From NCBI RefSeq assembly GCF_006335005.1, contig NZ_VDMP01000025.1, forward strand, positions 121,781 through 180,827: a DNA stretch of 59,047 nucleotides, given 5' to 3'. A program made the position numbers and the translations under genes. Under the pieces are notes generated by a model that did not search any database, was not told the DNA's origin, and was given only the letters and a program-made list of their open reading frames with translations. Shown here one piece after another: positions 24,269 through 33,001 of this stretch; within the stretch, counting starts at the first letter, position 1, and the number at the start of each line of letters is the position of its first letter. Origin of the DNA: Nocardioides albidus (GTDB lineage Bacteria; Actinomycetota; Actinomycetes; Propionibacteriales; Nocardioidaceae).

Positions 24269-25209
24269 CAGCTCCACCCCTCGAGCTCGGCGATCCGGTG
24301 GAAGACCTCGACCGTGCCGACCCGTTCCAGGGTGGGGTCGAGGTCGTAGTAGACAGCCAGCACGTTCTGCGCGAGGCGGCCCTTCTCGTCGAGGTCGTCG
24401 AACCGGCCGAGGGCGATGTCACGCATGGCGTCCTCGGGCGACATGCCCCTGTCGAAGCGGACCTTGGCCTCCTCCTGCACGAACAGGAGGTAGTCGCGCA
24501 CCTCGTTGATCCGCTCCGGCGCGATCACCGGTCCGTGGCCGGGAACGACGGCGATCGGGTCGAGGTCGAGCATCCGGTCACAGGCGGCGACCCAGTTGGC
24601 GATCGGTCCCGCCCAGCTGATCGGCGTACCGCCGATGAAGAGCAGGTCGCCGGCATAGAGCACCCGCTCCGCGGGGACGAACACGATGCTGTCGCCCTCG
24701 GTATGGGCGGGGCCCAGCTTGATCACCTGGACCTCGACGCCGCCGACGTCCAGGTCGAGGCGGTCGGAGAAGGTGCGCGTGGCCGGCGTCGCCGTGATGT
24801 CACCGAACTCGAACGGAGCGAAGATGTGCCGGATGAACTCGCCGGTCGGGCCCGGCATGCCGAGCGCACCCAGGATCAGGTCGGGCCCGGCGGTCGCCAT
24901 CTCGGCGACGGTCTCCTCCGACGCGATGATCTCCGCTCCGGTGACGAGCTCGTTGCCGTACCAGTGGTCGCCGTTGGAGTGGGTGTTGACCAGGTGACGG
25001 ATCGGGTTCGGGTCGGTCAGTGGAGCGAGGCCGTCGAGCATCTCGCGGGTCATCGCCAGGTCGAAGAGCGTGTCGACGAGGAGTGAGGCACCGTCGCCGA
25101 CCACGAGGCCGGCATTGCTCCAGCCCCAGGTTCCGTCGGGGACGAGCCAGGCGTGACAGTGCTCGCCGAGCTGGTGCCGGCCACGGGTGTAGGGGATCTC
25201 GGTCGCCAT
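24268..25209 (-). CDS. Metallo-beta-lactamase-fold hydrolase
   Basis: A 313-residue zinc hydrolase. The metal motif is NTHSNGDHWYGN (His77, Asn79, Asp81, His82), with further ligands in GPAHTEGDSIVF, LYAGDLLF and VVPGHGPV. The start is the ATG of MATEIPYTRGRHQLGEH, 25 bp after the FAH stop. The operon context suggests a thioester, lactone or C-C cleaving hydrolase, but the fold serves many reactions. Confidence 0.82.
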   Translation of the reverse strand: MATEIPYTRGRHQLGEHCHAWLVPDGTWGWSNAGLVVGDGASLLVDTLFDLAMTREMLDGLAPLTDPNPIRHLVNTHSNGDHWYGNELVTGAEIIASEETVAEMATAGPDLILGALGMPGPTGEFIRHIFAPFEFGDITATPATRTFSDRLDLDVGGVEVQVIKLGPAHTEGDSIVFVPAERVLYAGDLLFIGGTPISWAGPIANWVAACDRMLDLDPIAVVPGHGPVIAPERINEVRDYLLFVQEEAKVRFDRGMSPEDAMRDIALGRFDDLDEKGRLAQNVLAVYYDLDPTLERVGTVEVFHRIAELEGWS

Positions 25210-25234
25210 GGGGTCCGCCCTTCTCACGCGTGTC

Positions 25235-26155
25235 TCAGTGGCCCGAGCTGAGCGGGTGGCGGGTCTGCGGCGCGGCGACGCGGATGTCCATCCGACCGAT
25301 GAGGTCGACCTCGAAGGTGACGACCTCGCCCTCGCGGAGCCAGCCGCGGAAGCCGTCGGGGTCGAGCGCGCGCTGCTCGAAGAGGCAGCCCTTTCCGACG
25401 GTTCCCGAGCCGAGGACGTCTCCGGTCTGCAGGTGGGTGCCGCGCGAGGTGTAGGCGACGACATCGTCGAAGGACCAGTTGATGGTCGACCAGTTCCCGG
25501 TGCTGATGGGCTGCCCGTCGATGGCGACCGACATGGCGACGTCGAAGCCCTTGCCCGAGCGCAGCGGCTCGAGCTCGTCGGCGGAGACCAGCACCGGACC
25601 GATCGTGGTGGCGCCGTCCTTGCCCTTCGCCGGGCCGAGCCGCACCTCCATCTCCTCCATCTGGAGGTCGCGGGCGCTCCAGTCGATGTACATCGTGTAG
25701 CCCACGATGTGGTCGCGCGCGTCCTCGGGACGGATGTTCGAGCCCGGACGGCCGACGACGGCGGCGACCTCCATCTCGTAGTCGAAGGCCTCGCAGCCCG
25801 GCGAGATCGCCGCGTCGTCGCTCGGGCCGATCACCGCGGCGTGGTTGGAGAGGTAGAAGGCCGGGAACTTGCTGTGCAGCGGATCCACCGTGCCCATGCA
25901 GTTGACGATGTGCTCGTGGAAGCACATCGAGTCCCGCATCGACGGCGGACGCAACGGCGCCTCGAGCCGGACCTCGTCGACGGACACCGGCGTCGCGGCC
26001 TCGAGCGCACCCCGGCCGTGGGCGAGCAGGGCGTCGAGGCCGTCGCCGATCAGGTCCAGCACACTGGCCGCTCCGGCCACGGGGTAGAGCAGTCCGTCCT
26101 GCAACACGGCTGCCTGGGTGGCGCCGCTGTCGTCGGTGTAGGTGGCGAACTTCAT
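25235..26155 (-). CDS. Fumarylacetoacetate hydrolase family protein
   Basis: A 306-residue FAH-family enzyme. The metal-binding acidic residues are in AFDYEMEVAAVVGRPG, and SMCFHEHIVNCMG carries the catalytic His region. TGDVLGSGTVGKGCLFEQ resembles the usual GDVIATGTPAG segment. Family members hydrolyse C-C bonds of beta-diketones, decarboxylate or isomerise oxoacids. It is coupled to the acyl-CoA ligase by ATGA. The substrate is unknown. Confidence 0.85.
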   Translation of the reverse strand: MKFATYTDDSGATQAAVLQDGLLYPVAGAASVLDLIGDGLDALLAHGRGALEAATPVSVDEVRLEAPLRPPSMRDSMCFHEHIVNCMGTVDPLHSKFPAFYLSNHAAVIGPSDDAAISPGCEAFDYEMEVAAVVGRPGSNIRPEDARDHIVGYTMYIDWSARDLQMEEMEVRLGPAKGKDGATTIGPVLVSADELEPLRSGKGFDVAMSVAIDGQPISTGNWSTINWSFDDVVAYTSRGTHLQTGDVLGSGTVGKGCLFEQRALDPDGFRGWLREGEVVTFEVDLIGRMDIRVAAPQTRHPLSSGH

Positions 26156-27684
26156 GATGCGTCTCCGTTTCTCACTCGGGCCCGCAGGGCCTTCTTGTCG
26201 ACCTTGCCGACGGCGGTCGTCGGCAGCGTGTCGACCAGGACGACCTGCTTGGGTCGCTTGTACGTGCTCAGCTCGTCGCGGGCGGCGGCGAGGATCGACT
26301 CGGCGGTGACGCCGTCGTCGGCGGGGATGACGAAGGCCACGACCGCCTCACCCCAGTCCGGGTGCGGCACGCCGGCCACAGCGACGCTCTTCACGCCGTC
26401 CAGCCGGGCGAGCACCTGCTCCACCTCGCTGGAGTAGACGTTCAGGCCGCCGGTGATGATCATGTCCTTCTTCCGGTCGACCAGGTGCAGATAGCCGTCG
26501 ACGGACAGGAAGCCCAGGTCACCGGTGTGGAGCCAACCGTCCCGCAGCGCCTCGGCGGTCTCGACCGGCCGGTCGAGATAGCCCACCATCGTGTACGGCG
26601 AGCGCGCGGTCACCTCTCCCACCTCGTTCGGCGCGCACGGCGATCCGTCGTCGCGCACCACGCGCACCTCGGCCATGAGCACCGACTGCCCACAGCTGGT
26701 GAGCAGGCCGCCACCGGCGTCGGTGCGGTGATCGTCGCGACGCAGCCGGGTGAGGAAGTTGGGGGCCTCGGACTGGGCGTAGAGCTGCACGAACACCGGC
26801 CCGAACAGGGCGAGCCCCTGCTCGAGCCGGTCGGGCGTGATCGGGGCGGCGCCGTACAGGATGGTGCGCAGCGAGCTCGCGTCGAAGCCCTCCCGAGCCA
26901 CGACCGCGTCGAGGAGGCGGTAGATCATCGTCGGGACGAGGAAGAGGTAGCTCACCTGGTCGCGCTCGATGCGGTCCAGGACCTCGTCGACGTCGAACCT
27001 GTCCTCGACGAAGGTCGCGGCTCCCTTCGCGAGAGCCGTCTGCAGCAGGAAGCCCGCGCTGTGGGGAAGCGGCGAGGTCAGCAGCAGGACGTCCTCGGCG
27101 GTCAGCTCCATCTCGACCAGGTGGGAGAGCAGGTTCATCGCGAGACCGCGCTGCTGGTGCACCACACCCTTGGGCAGGCCGGTGGTGCCGCCGGTGTACA
27201 TGATCAGGGCACGCGCGTCGGCGGGGACGGGAGGGAGCTCGGTCAGCGGCTCGCGGTCCAGCGCCGCCGCCCAGCCGTCGCCCGGCCCGCCGACCACGAT
27301 CGTGTCGGCGTCGCATCCGCGGGTGCGAGCGAGGTCGACCGACGCCTCACGGTCGTGCCGTACGACGCACACGGCTGCCTGGGAGTCGGTGAGGATGTAG
27401 GCCTGCTCGTCGTCGGAGAGCATCAGGTTGAGCGGCACCTTCGCGGCGCCCAGCATCGCGATGGCGAGGTCGGCGACGACGTACTCGACGCCGTTCGGGA
27501 GGATCAGCGCGACGGGGGTTCCGGCCCGCACGTCGCGTGCCTGCAGGTCGGCCGCCAACCGGCGGGCGGCGTCGTCCAGCTCGGCGAAGGTCCAGGTCCG
27601 GCCGTCGGCGACGACCGCGGGACGGGCCGCATGACGACTCAGGGCAGGGACGAGCAGGTCCCGCAGGAGGAGATCAGGAGACAT
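26152..27684 (-). CDS. Acyl-CoA ligase (AMP-forming)
   Basis: A 510-residue ANL-family ligase. The P-loop is ALIMYTGGTTGLPKGVVHQQ, the adenylate site is LHTGDLGFLSVDGYLHLVDR with KKDMIITGGLNVYSSEVE, and the C-terminal catalytic Lys is in TTAVGKVDKKALR. It should activate a carboxylic acid with ATP and CoA. The start at 27684 overlaps the previous gene by 11 bases. It is probably the entry step into CoA-bound catabolism of the imported acid. Confidence 0.9.
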   Translation of the reverse strand: MSPDLLLRDLLVPALSRHAARPAVVADGRTWTFAELDDAARRLAADLQARDVRAGTPVALILPNGVEYVVADLAIAMLGAAKVPLNLMLSDDEQAYILTDSQAAVCVVRHDREASVDLARTRGCDADTIVVGGPGDGWAAALDREPLTELPPVPADARALIMYTGGTTGLPKGVVHQQRGLAMNLLSHLVEMELTAEDVLLLTSPLPHSAGFLLQTALAKGAATFVEDRFDVDEVLDRIERDQVSYLFLVPTMIYRLLDAVVAREGFDASSLRTILYGAAPITPDRLEQGLALFGPVFVQLYAQSEAPNFLTRLRRDDHRTDAGGGLLTSCGQSVLMAEVRVVRDDGSPCAPNEVGEVTARSPYTMVGYLDRPVETAEALRDGWLHTGDLGFLSVDGYLHLVDRKKDMIITGGLNVYSSEVEQVLARLDGVKSVAVAGVPHPDWGEAVVAFVIPADDGVTAESILAAARDELSTYKRPKQVVLVDTLPTTAVGKVDKKALRARVRNGDAS

Positions 27685-28249
27685 CGCGCTCACCTTCCGT
27701 GGGCGTGGGATCGGGGATGCGGGCGACCCGCTGGGCGGTAGCGAGGGAGCGGTAGTGGCCGACCAGCCAGACCAGCTCCTGCAGCCGTGGCCATGCCAGC
27801 TCGGCAACCGCGCGCTCGAAGGTCTCGTCGCTGAGGTCTCCGGTGCGGCACAGCTCGACGGTCACGTCCTGGACCACCGCACAGGGACCTTCGGCGGGAA
27901 TGGTGTCCAGCCCGGCTGCGCGGAGCAACGGCTCATGGCCGACCCGCATGTAAGGGCTGTCGTCGATCGCGGCGACGGTGAGGATCGCGGTCTCCCGCTC
28001 GGCCAGGGTGAGCAGTCCGTCCCGGAAGCTCCCCGCGAGCGCGAGGACCGCTGCTCCAACGGCCGGAGAGGCGGCCATCAGGTCGAACGGACCGGTCAGG
28101 CGTCCCTCTGCATCGACCGGACACACACCGAGGCCGACGTTCCCCCACTTCTCCGCGATCGTGTCGATCAGCCGGCGCTGCTCGGCGGTGACGGCTCCGG
28201 CGCTCGTCCACGGCGCCCGGCCGAGCAACACGACGGGGGAGGTGCTCAC
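27674..28249 (-). CDS. AhpD/carboxymuconolactone decarboxylase-like protein without CxxC
   Basis: A 191-residue helical protein of the CMD-like superfamily, recognised by GPFDLMAASPAVGAAVLALAG, LTLAERETAILTVAAID and MRVGHEPLLRAAGL. The redox CxxC of AhpD is replaced (DDSPYMRVGH), so peroxidase activity is unlikely and another role such as decarboxylation or isomerisation is more plausible. GTG at 28249 overlaps the livF-like stop by GTGA. It sits between transporter and ligase genes. Confidence 0.72.
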   Translation of the reverse strand: MSTSPVVLLGRAPWTSAGAVTAEQRRLIDTIAEKWGNVGLGVCPVDAEGRLTGPFDLMAASPAVGAAVLALAGSFRDGLLTLAERETAILTVAAIDDSPYMRVGHEPLLRAAGLDTIPAEGPCAVVQDVTVELCRTGDLSDETFERAVAELAWPRLQELVWLVGHYRSLATAQRVARIPDPTPTEGERDVS

Positions 28250-28953
28250 GACTCCCCCAGGTACGCCGTGCGCACCCGGTCGGACTGGAGGAGCTCGGTG
28301 CCGGTTCCCTCGAGGACCACCGATCCGTCGGCGAGGACGTAGCCCCGGTCGGACAGGCTCAGCGCCCGGTGCATGTTCTGCTCGGCGAGCAGGACCGTGA
28401 CGTCCTGCGCGACGACGGCCTCGATCACCTCGAAGACCTGGGCCACCACGATCGGCGCCAGGCCGAGGGAGGGCTCGTCGAGGATCAGCAGCCGTGGACG
28501 GGACACGAGCGCGCGGCCCAGGGCGACCATCTGCTGCTCGCCACCGGACATCGTCCCGCACAGCTGGCGGGAGCGCTTGCGCAGGATCGGGAACAGGTCG
28601 TAGGCCAGGTCGAGGCCGTCGGCCCCCCGCCTGCGGGCGGCCGCGTCGTGCAGCCCGAGGCGCAGGTTGTCCTTGACCGACATGTCCTTGAAGAGCCGCC
28701 GTCCCTCGGGAACGATCGCCATGCCGAGCTTCGGCCGGTCCGATGCCTGGCGCCGGCTGATGTCCTCACCGTCGAGGAGGACCGAGCCGGACGTCACCGG
28801 CTGCATCCCCATGAGGGCCTTGACGAGCGTGCTCTTGCCGGCGCCGTTGGCGCCGATGAGCGACACCGTCTCCCCGGAGCGGACGGTCATGTCCACCCCG
28901 CGCAGGGCGGCGGCCTCGCCGTAGTTGACCACCAGGTCGCGTACCTCAAGCAT
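28246..28953 (-). CDS. livF: Branched-chain amino acid-type ABC transporter ATPase (LivF-like)
   Basis: A 235-residue ATPase of the HAAT family. Walker A is GANGAGKST, the signature is MSGGEQQMVALGRAL, and Walker B is LLILDEPSLGLAP with the switch His near LLAEQNMHRAL. The short length without extra domains is normal for LivF. It is coupled to livG and the AhpD-like gene. The importer is likely specific for the operon substrate rather than amino acids. Confidence 0.9.
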   Translation of the reverse strand: MLEVRDLVVNYGEAAALRGVDMTVRSGETVSLIGANGAGKSTLVKALMGMQPVTSGSVLLDGEDISRRQASDRPKLGMAIVPEGRRLFKDMSVKDNLRLGLHDAAARRRGADGLDLAYDLFPILRKRSRQLCGTMSGGEQQMVALGRALVSRPRLLILDEPSLGLAPIVVAQVFEVIEAVVAQDVTVLLAEQNMHRALSLSDRGYVLADGSVVLEGTGTELLQSDRVRTAYLGES

Positions 28954-29674
28954 CGGTGGGTCCTCCCAGATAGGCCTCGACGACCCGCGGGTCGTCGAGT
29001 ACGTCGGCCGGCAGTCCGTGCGCCAGGTTGCGGCCCTGGTTCAGCACATACATCCGGTCGGCCAAGGTCGAGACGGCCCGGACGTTGTGCTCGATGTAGA
29101 TCACCGACATGCCGCGGGTGCGCAGGGAGGCGATCAGCTCCATGCCGAGCGCGGCCTCGCTGGGGTTGAGCCCGCCGAGGACCTCGTCGAGCAGGATCAG
29201 CTGCGGGTCGAGGGCGATGGCTCGCGCGATCTCGAGGAACTTCCGCTCGTGCAGCGTGAGCTTCCCGACCTCGCTGCCGGCGTGCTCGCCCAGCCCGACC
29301 AGCTCCAGCACCGTGCGGGCCTTCGCGAGAGCCGCCGTGCGGCCCATCGAGTCGCGGCCGAACATGCAACCGGTGGCGACGTTCTCCTCGACGCTGAACG
29401 ACGGGAGGGGTCGCGGCACCTGGAAGGTCCGGGAGATGCCGGCGTGGGCGCGGTGGTGCGGGGTGGAGCGGGTGATGTCGCGGCCGGCGAACTCGATCGT
29501 GCCGGCGGAGACCGGCAGCGAACCCGCGATCGTGCTCAGCAGCGTCGTCTTGCCCGAGCCGTTCGGTCCGACCAGGCCGACGATCTCACCCTCGTTGACC
29601 TCGAGGTCGACCTCGGCCAGGGCGGTCACACCGCCGAACCGCTTCGTGACTCCGGTGCAGCGCAACAGGCTCAT
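28946..29674 (-). CDS. livG: Branched-chain amino acid-type ABC transporter ATPase (LivG-like)
   Basis: A 242-residue ATPase. Walker A is GPNGSGKTT, the LivG-typical AGISRTFQVPRPLPSFSV segment is present, and Walker B is LILLDEVLGGLNPSE. The signature is unusual, KLTLHERKFLEIARAI, in place of LSxGQ; this variation occurs in LivG-like proteins. It overlaps both neighbours by a few bases. Confidence 0.9.
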   Translation of the reverse strand: MSLLRCTGVTKRFGGVTALAEVDLEVNEGEIVGLVGPNGSGKTTLLSTIAGSLPVSAGTIEFAGRDITRSTPHHRAHAGISRTFQVPRPLPSFSVEENVATGCMFGRDSMGRTAALAKARTVLELVGLGEHAGSEVGKLTLHERKFLEIARAIALDPQLILLDEVLGGLNPSEAALGMELIASLRTRGMSVIYIEHNVRAVSTLADRMYVLNQGRNLAHGLPADVLDDPRVVEAYLGGPTDA

Positions 29675-30666
29675 CGGTGTGCACCTTCCGTGGCGGGCGC
29701 CTTGCGGCGCGTGAGCGAGCGGGGCAGCGATCCCGAGATGCCGTGCGGGAGCAGGGCGATCACGAGGACGAACACGGCGCCGAGGATGATCTGCGACAGC
29801 TCCGGGGAGCCGATGTCGAGCAGCAGCTCGCGAACGACCACGACCGACGCGGCCCCGACGAGCGGGCCCCACCACCGGGTGATGCCACCGAGGATCGTCA
29901 TCATGATCACGAGCAGCGGGATGTTGAGGGTGAACACCGCCCCCACCTCGACGTATCCCAGGAAGATCGCCTGCGGCGCACCGGCGAGACCGGCCAGTCC
30001 CGCGCTCACCGCGAAGGTCAGCACCTTGTAGCGATAGGTCGGCACGCCCAGGGACTCGGCGACGCCCTCGTCGTCCCGGATCGATCGGAGCGCGGCACCC
30101 CAGCGGCTGACCGACGCGGCGAGCGCCACGAGCGCCGTGCCCGCGGCGATCAGGGTGCCCACGATGAACAGGTTCCCGGTCGACGATCCGATCCAGGATC
30201 CGACCGCCTGCTCGCGGACGAAGACACCCGTGCCACCGTCGAGGAAGGCGAGGTTGGACACGACCGTGATCACGATGAACGCCATCGCCAGGGTGATCAG
30301 GCCGAACAGGTCACCGGCGAAGCGCGGCGAGGAGAAGACCGCCAGTCCCACGATGACGGCCAGGACGGCGGCCGAGACGCCGGCCACGACGAGGACCACG
30401 ACGAACGGGACGTCGGTGTGCCGCAGCATCGCCGCGGTCGCGTAGGTCCCGACCCCGAAGAACACGCCGTGCCCGAAGCTGGCGTAGCCGGAGTTCCCGG
30501 AGAACAGGCTCCAGCTCAGCGCCAGGGCGATCCAGGTGACGAACTGGAAGCCGAACGCGACCACGTAGTCGGAGCCGAGCGTCGGCACCAGGGCGATGGC
30601 CAGCACGGCACACCCCACGATCCCGCCGACGTTGCCGGCCAGCGCTCGGTCGATACGGGCGTTCAT
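29671..30666 (-). CDS. livM: Branched-chain amino acid-type ABC transporter permease (LivM-like)
   Basis: A 331-residue membrane permease with about nine to ten hydrophobic segments. LSWSLFSGNSGYASFGHGVFFGVGTYATAA is a LivM mark (given here only as its position, residues about 48-77), and ITLAMAFIVI and ESLGVPTYRYKVLTFAVSAG follow. The ATG overlaps the livH stop (ATGA). The last 20 residues are a basic cytoplasmic tail. Confidence 0.88.
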   Translation of the reverse strand: MNARIDRALAGNVGGIVGCAVLAIALVPTLGSDYVVAFGFQFVTWIALALSWSLFSGNSGYASFGHGVFFGVGTYATAAMLRHTDVPFVVVLVVAGVSAAVLAVIVGLAVFSSPRFAGDLFGLITLAMAFIVITVVSNLAFLDGGTGVFVREQAVGSWIGSSTGNLFIVGTLIAAGTALVALAASVSRWGAALRSIRDDEGVAESLGVPTYRYKVLTFAVSAGLAGLAGAPQAIFLGYVEVGAVFTLNIPLLVIMMTILGGITRWWGPLVGAASVVVVRELLLDIGSPELSQIILGAVFVLVIALLPHGISGSLPRSLTRRKAPATEGAHR

Positions 30667-31574
30667 GCGAGCCTCCTCGCGGTCATCGACTCGCGGACGA
30701 ACCGGATCGCCGGCCCTCCGGCGAGGAACAGGAACAGCACGCCGAAGGCCACGGCCGGCGACCACTGCGGGGGGAACCACAGGGACCAGGCGTTCTGGAT
30801 CATCATCACGACGATGGCGGCCACCAGGGCGCCCACCGGGCGACCCAGACCACCCAGCATCGTCGCGACGACGACCGCGCCGATCCACTGCAGCGGGAGA
30901 GACGGGCTCAGCGGCATGCGGAGTGCGACCACCATCCCGGCGACAGCGGCCGTCGAGGCGGCCAGGCCGGAGACCGCCAGGGTCAAGGGGACCACGCGGA
31001 CGCCGAGCGTCTGTGCGATCTCGCTGTCCTGGCGCATCGCCTGGACAGCCCGGCCGGATCGGGTACGCCCCAGGGCGAACGCCGAGACCCCCACCATCAC
31101 CACGGCGCACACCAGCGCCAGCAGGTCGACCGGCTGGACCGCCAGCTGCGGCAGGGGTTCGGGGAGACGCAGGCTGGTCGTGAAGCTGTCGGCCAGCATC
31201 GGCCGCAGGTTCAGCAGATCCGGGCTCCAGATCATCGACACCGCGCTCTCGGTGACCATGAAGAGCGCGAAGGTGATCAGCAGCGCCGTGAACGCCTCAG
31301 CCTTGAGGGCCAAGAAGATCCACTGGACACCGACCCCGATGAGGAAGAACGCCGGAACCGTCACGACGAGGGTCAGGAAGGGGTCCCAGAGCTGCTCCGA
31401 GACCAGGCTGTAGGTGACGTAGGCACCGAGCAGTGTCAGGGACAGGTGGAAGAAGTCGGCCACCCCCAGGTGCCCCCACTTCACACTGAGGCCCAGGGCG
31501 ATGCTCCCGAACAGGCATCCCAGCAGGGCCCCGTTGAGCAGTGTCTGGGCGAGCGCCATCGACGATACGGACAT
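30663..31574 (-). CDS. livH: Branched-chain amino acid-type ABC transporter permease (LivH-like)
   Basis: A 303-residue membrane permease. LLNGALLGCLFGSIALGLSV and GVADFFHLSLTLLGAYVTYS at the start, and DSEIAQTLGVRVVPLTLAVS in the cytoplasmic coupling loop, match LivH. GGAG lies six bases before the ATG. It is separated from the binding-protein gene by an 80-bp gap with a strong hairpin. Confidence 0.88.
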   Translation of the reverse strand: MSVSSMALAQTLLNGALLGCLFGSIALGLSVKWGHLGVADFFHLSLTLLGAYVTYSLVSEQLWDPFLTLVVTVPAFFLIGVGVQWIFLALKAEAFTALLITFALFMVTESAVSMIWSPDLLNLRPMLADSFTTSLRLPEPLPQLAVQPVDLLALVCAVVMVGVSAFALGRTRSGRAVQAMRQDSEIAQTLGVRVVPLTLAVSGLAASTAAVAGMVVALRMPLSPSLPLQWIGAVVVATMLGGLGRPVGALVAAIVVMMIQNAWSLWFPPQWSPAVAFGVLFLFLAGGPAIRFVRESMTARRLA

Positions 31575-31593
31575 CACGTTCTCCAGGTCGGGT

Positions 31594-31640
31594 CGCCGGC
31601 GGTGGCCCCGGAAGGTGGGGAGAGGAGGCCACCGCCGGCG
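31594..31640 (-). terminator. Intercistronic hairpin between binding protein and permease genes
   Basis: CGCCGGCGGTGGCC (31594-31607) and its exact complement (31627-31640) can form a 14-bp perfect stem with a 19-base loop. It lacks a T-run. Placed directly after the substrate-binding gene, it probably weakens read-through or protects the upstream mRNA, so that more binding protein than permease is made. Confidence 0.6.
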
Positions 31641-31654
31641 GGTCGGTCGGTCGG

Positions 31655-32974
31655 TCAGGGCTTCTCGTCGATCTCGGCGCCCGCAACGTCCTCCGGCCAC
31701 ACCAGGACCCGCTTGCCGTCCTGGATCTGGGCGACCCGGGTGAAGTCGCTGCCGTAGTTGTTGAAGCCGTCGAAGTTCGCCGTGCCGACGAGCGTCTCGA
31801 CGTCGTGGCCGTTGAGCCAGTCGATGACCGCCTTGTTGTCGACGCCGGCCTCGTTGATGCCGGTCAGCAGGATCTGCCAGGCGCTGAAGCCGGCTGCTGC
31901 CTGGGTCTCCACCAGCGGGAAGAGCTTCTCCTTGCCCGCGATCTCGCTGTAGGACTTGGCGAAGTACTTCGCGACATCGGTGTCGCCCAGGGGCGGGTGG
32001 TTCTCGTAGATCGACGAGAGCAGCAGGCCGTCCGCCTTGTCACCGAGGCCCTGGACCGCCGCCGGTGCCGGCAGCGCGACATAGATGCCCTTCGGGGTGT
32101 ACCCGATGGCGTCGAAGGCCTGGTAGAGGTTGGTGATGTCGGCACCGAGCCCTCCGACGTACACGAGGTCGGGGTCGGCGTTCTGGATCCGGATGGCGAT
32201 CGAGCTGAAGTCCGTGGTGCCCAGGTCGTACTCGACGTCGCCGACGGTCTTGGCGCCGGCGTCCTCGAGGGCCGGCTTCGTGCTCGCCGTGTAGCTGAGG
32301 GTCGTCGGGAACTTGGACGTCGCGTAGAAGACCGACTTCGGCGGGTTCGCACCCGACTTCACGGCGTCGACGAACGTCTGGGCCTGCGCGGCGAACATCT
32401 TCGTCGGGTCCTCGACGCCGCCACCGATGTGCCACGACGGGAAGTGGTTCTCACCGATCAGCTTGTCCGGGGCACCGTTGGTGGCCGTCGGGTAGGCATA
32501 GCCGGCCCGGGTGACGGGGCCGGCACCGGCCAGCGCCGCGGCGCCGCCGTACGGACCCATGACGAAGTCGACCTTGTCGCCGATCAGGCGCTCGTAGTTG
32601 GACGTGACCGTCGCGGGCGCGCCCTGGTCGTCGAGGACCTTCCACTCCAGCGGGCGGCCGTCGATGCCGCCGCAGTCGTTGACCCACTCGACGACCAGGT
32701 CGCCGACGGCCTTGTGCAGCGTCGCGGTCGGCGCCAGCGGGCCGGTGAGGCTCAGCGAGCCGCCCACCACGATCGGGTCGCCGGTCGGCTCGGCGTCGGT
32801 CTTGCACTCCATGCCGGCGATCGGCGAGACGATCTCGGCGTCGGGCAGGTCGGCGGCCGGATCGGCCTTCTTGCCGTCCTCCTTGACCACGCCACCGCAC
32901 CCCGAGAGCAGCAGCGCGGCACACGCGCTCACCGCGATGCCGCGGGCAGCCGGCTTCTTGATCATGCTGAACAT
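31655..32974 (-). CDS. Branched-chain amino acid-type substrate-binding lipoprotein (LivK-like)
   Basis: A 439-residue periplasmic-binding-protein-fold lipoprotein with lipobox LLLSGC (Cys26). GDPIVVGGSLSLTGPLA and WVNDCGGIDGRPLEWKVLDD fit the Peripla_BP_6 family. The mature protein starts with a charged linker. It delivers the ligand to the LivHMGF-like complex. The usual amino-acid-binding residues cannot be confirmed by eye, and the catabolic neighbours point to a carboxylic acid or aromatic ligand. Confidence 0.88.
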   Translation of the reverse strand: MFSMIKKPAARGIAVSACAALLLSGCGGVVKEDGKKADPAADLPDAEIVSPIAGMECKTDAEPTGDPIVVGGSLSLTGPLAPTATLHKAVGDLVVEWVNDCGGIDGRPLEWKVLDDQGAPATVTSNYERLIGDKVDFVMGPYGGAAALAGAGPVTRAGYAYPTATNGAPDKLIGENHFPSWHIGGGVEDPTKMFAAQAQTFVDAVKSGANPPKSVFYATSKFPTTLSYTASTKPALEDAGAKTVGDVEYDLGTTDFSSIAIRIQNADPDLVYVGGLGADITNLYQAFDAIGYTPKGIYVALPAPAAVQGLGDKADGLLLSSIYENHPPLGDTDVAKYFAKSYSEIAGKEKLFPLVETQAAAGFSAWQILLTGINEAGVDNKAVIDWLNGHDVETLVGTANFDGFNNYGSDFTRVAQIQDGKRVLVWPEDVAGAEIDEKP

Positions 32975-33001
32975 CTGGTTTCTCCTGGTCTCGGTGGTGC
33001 G

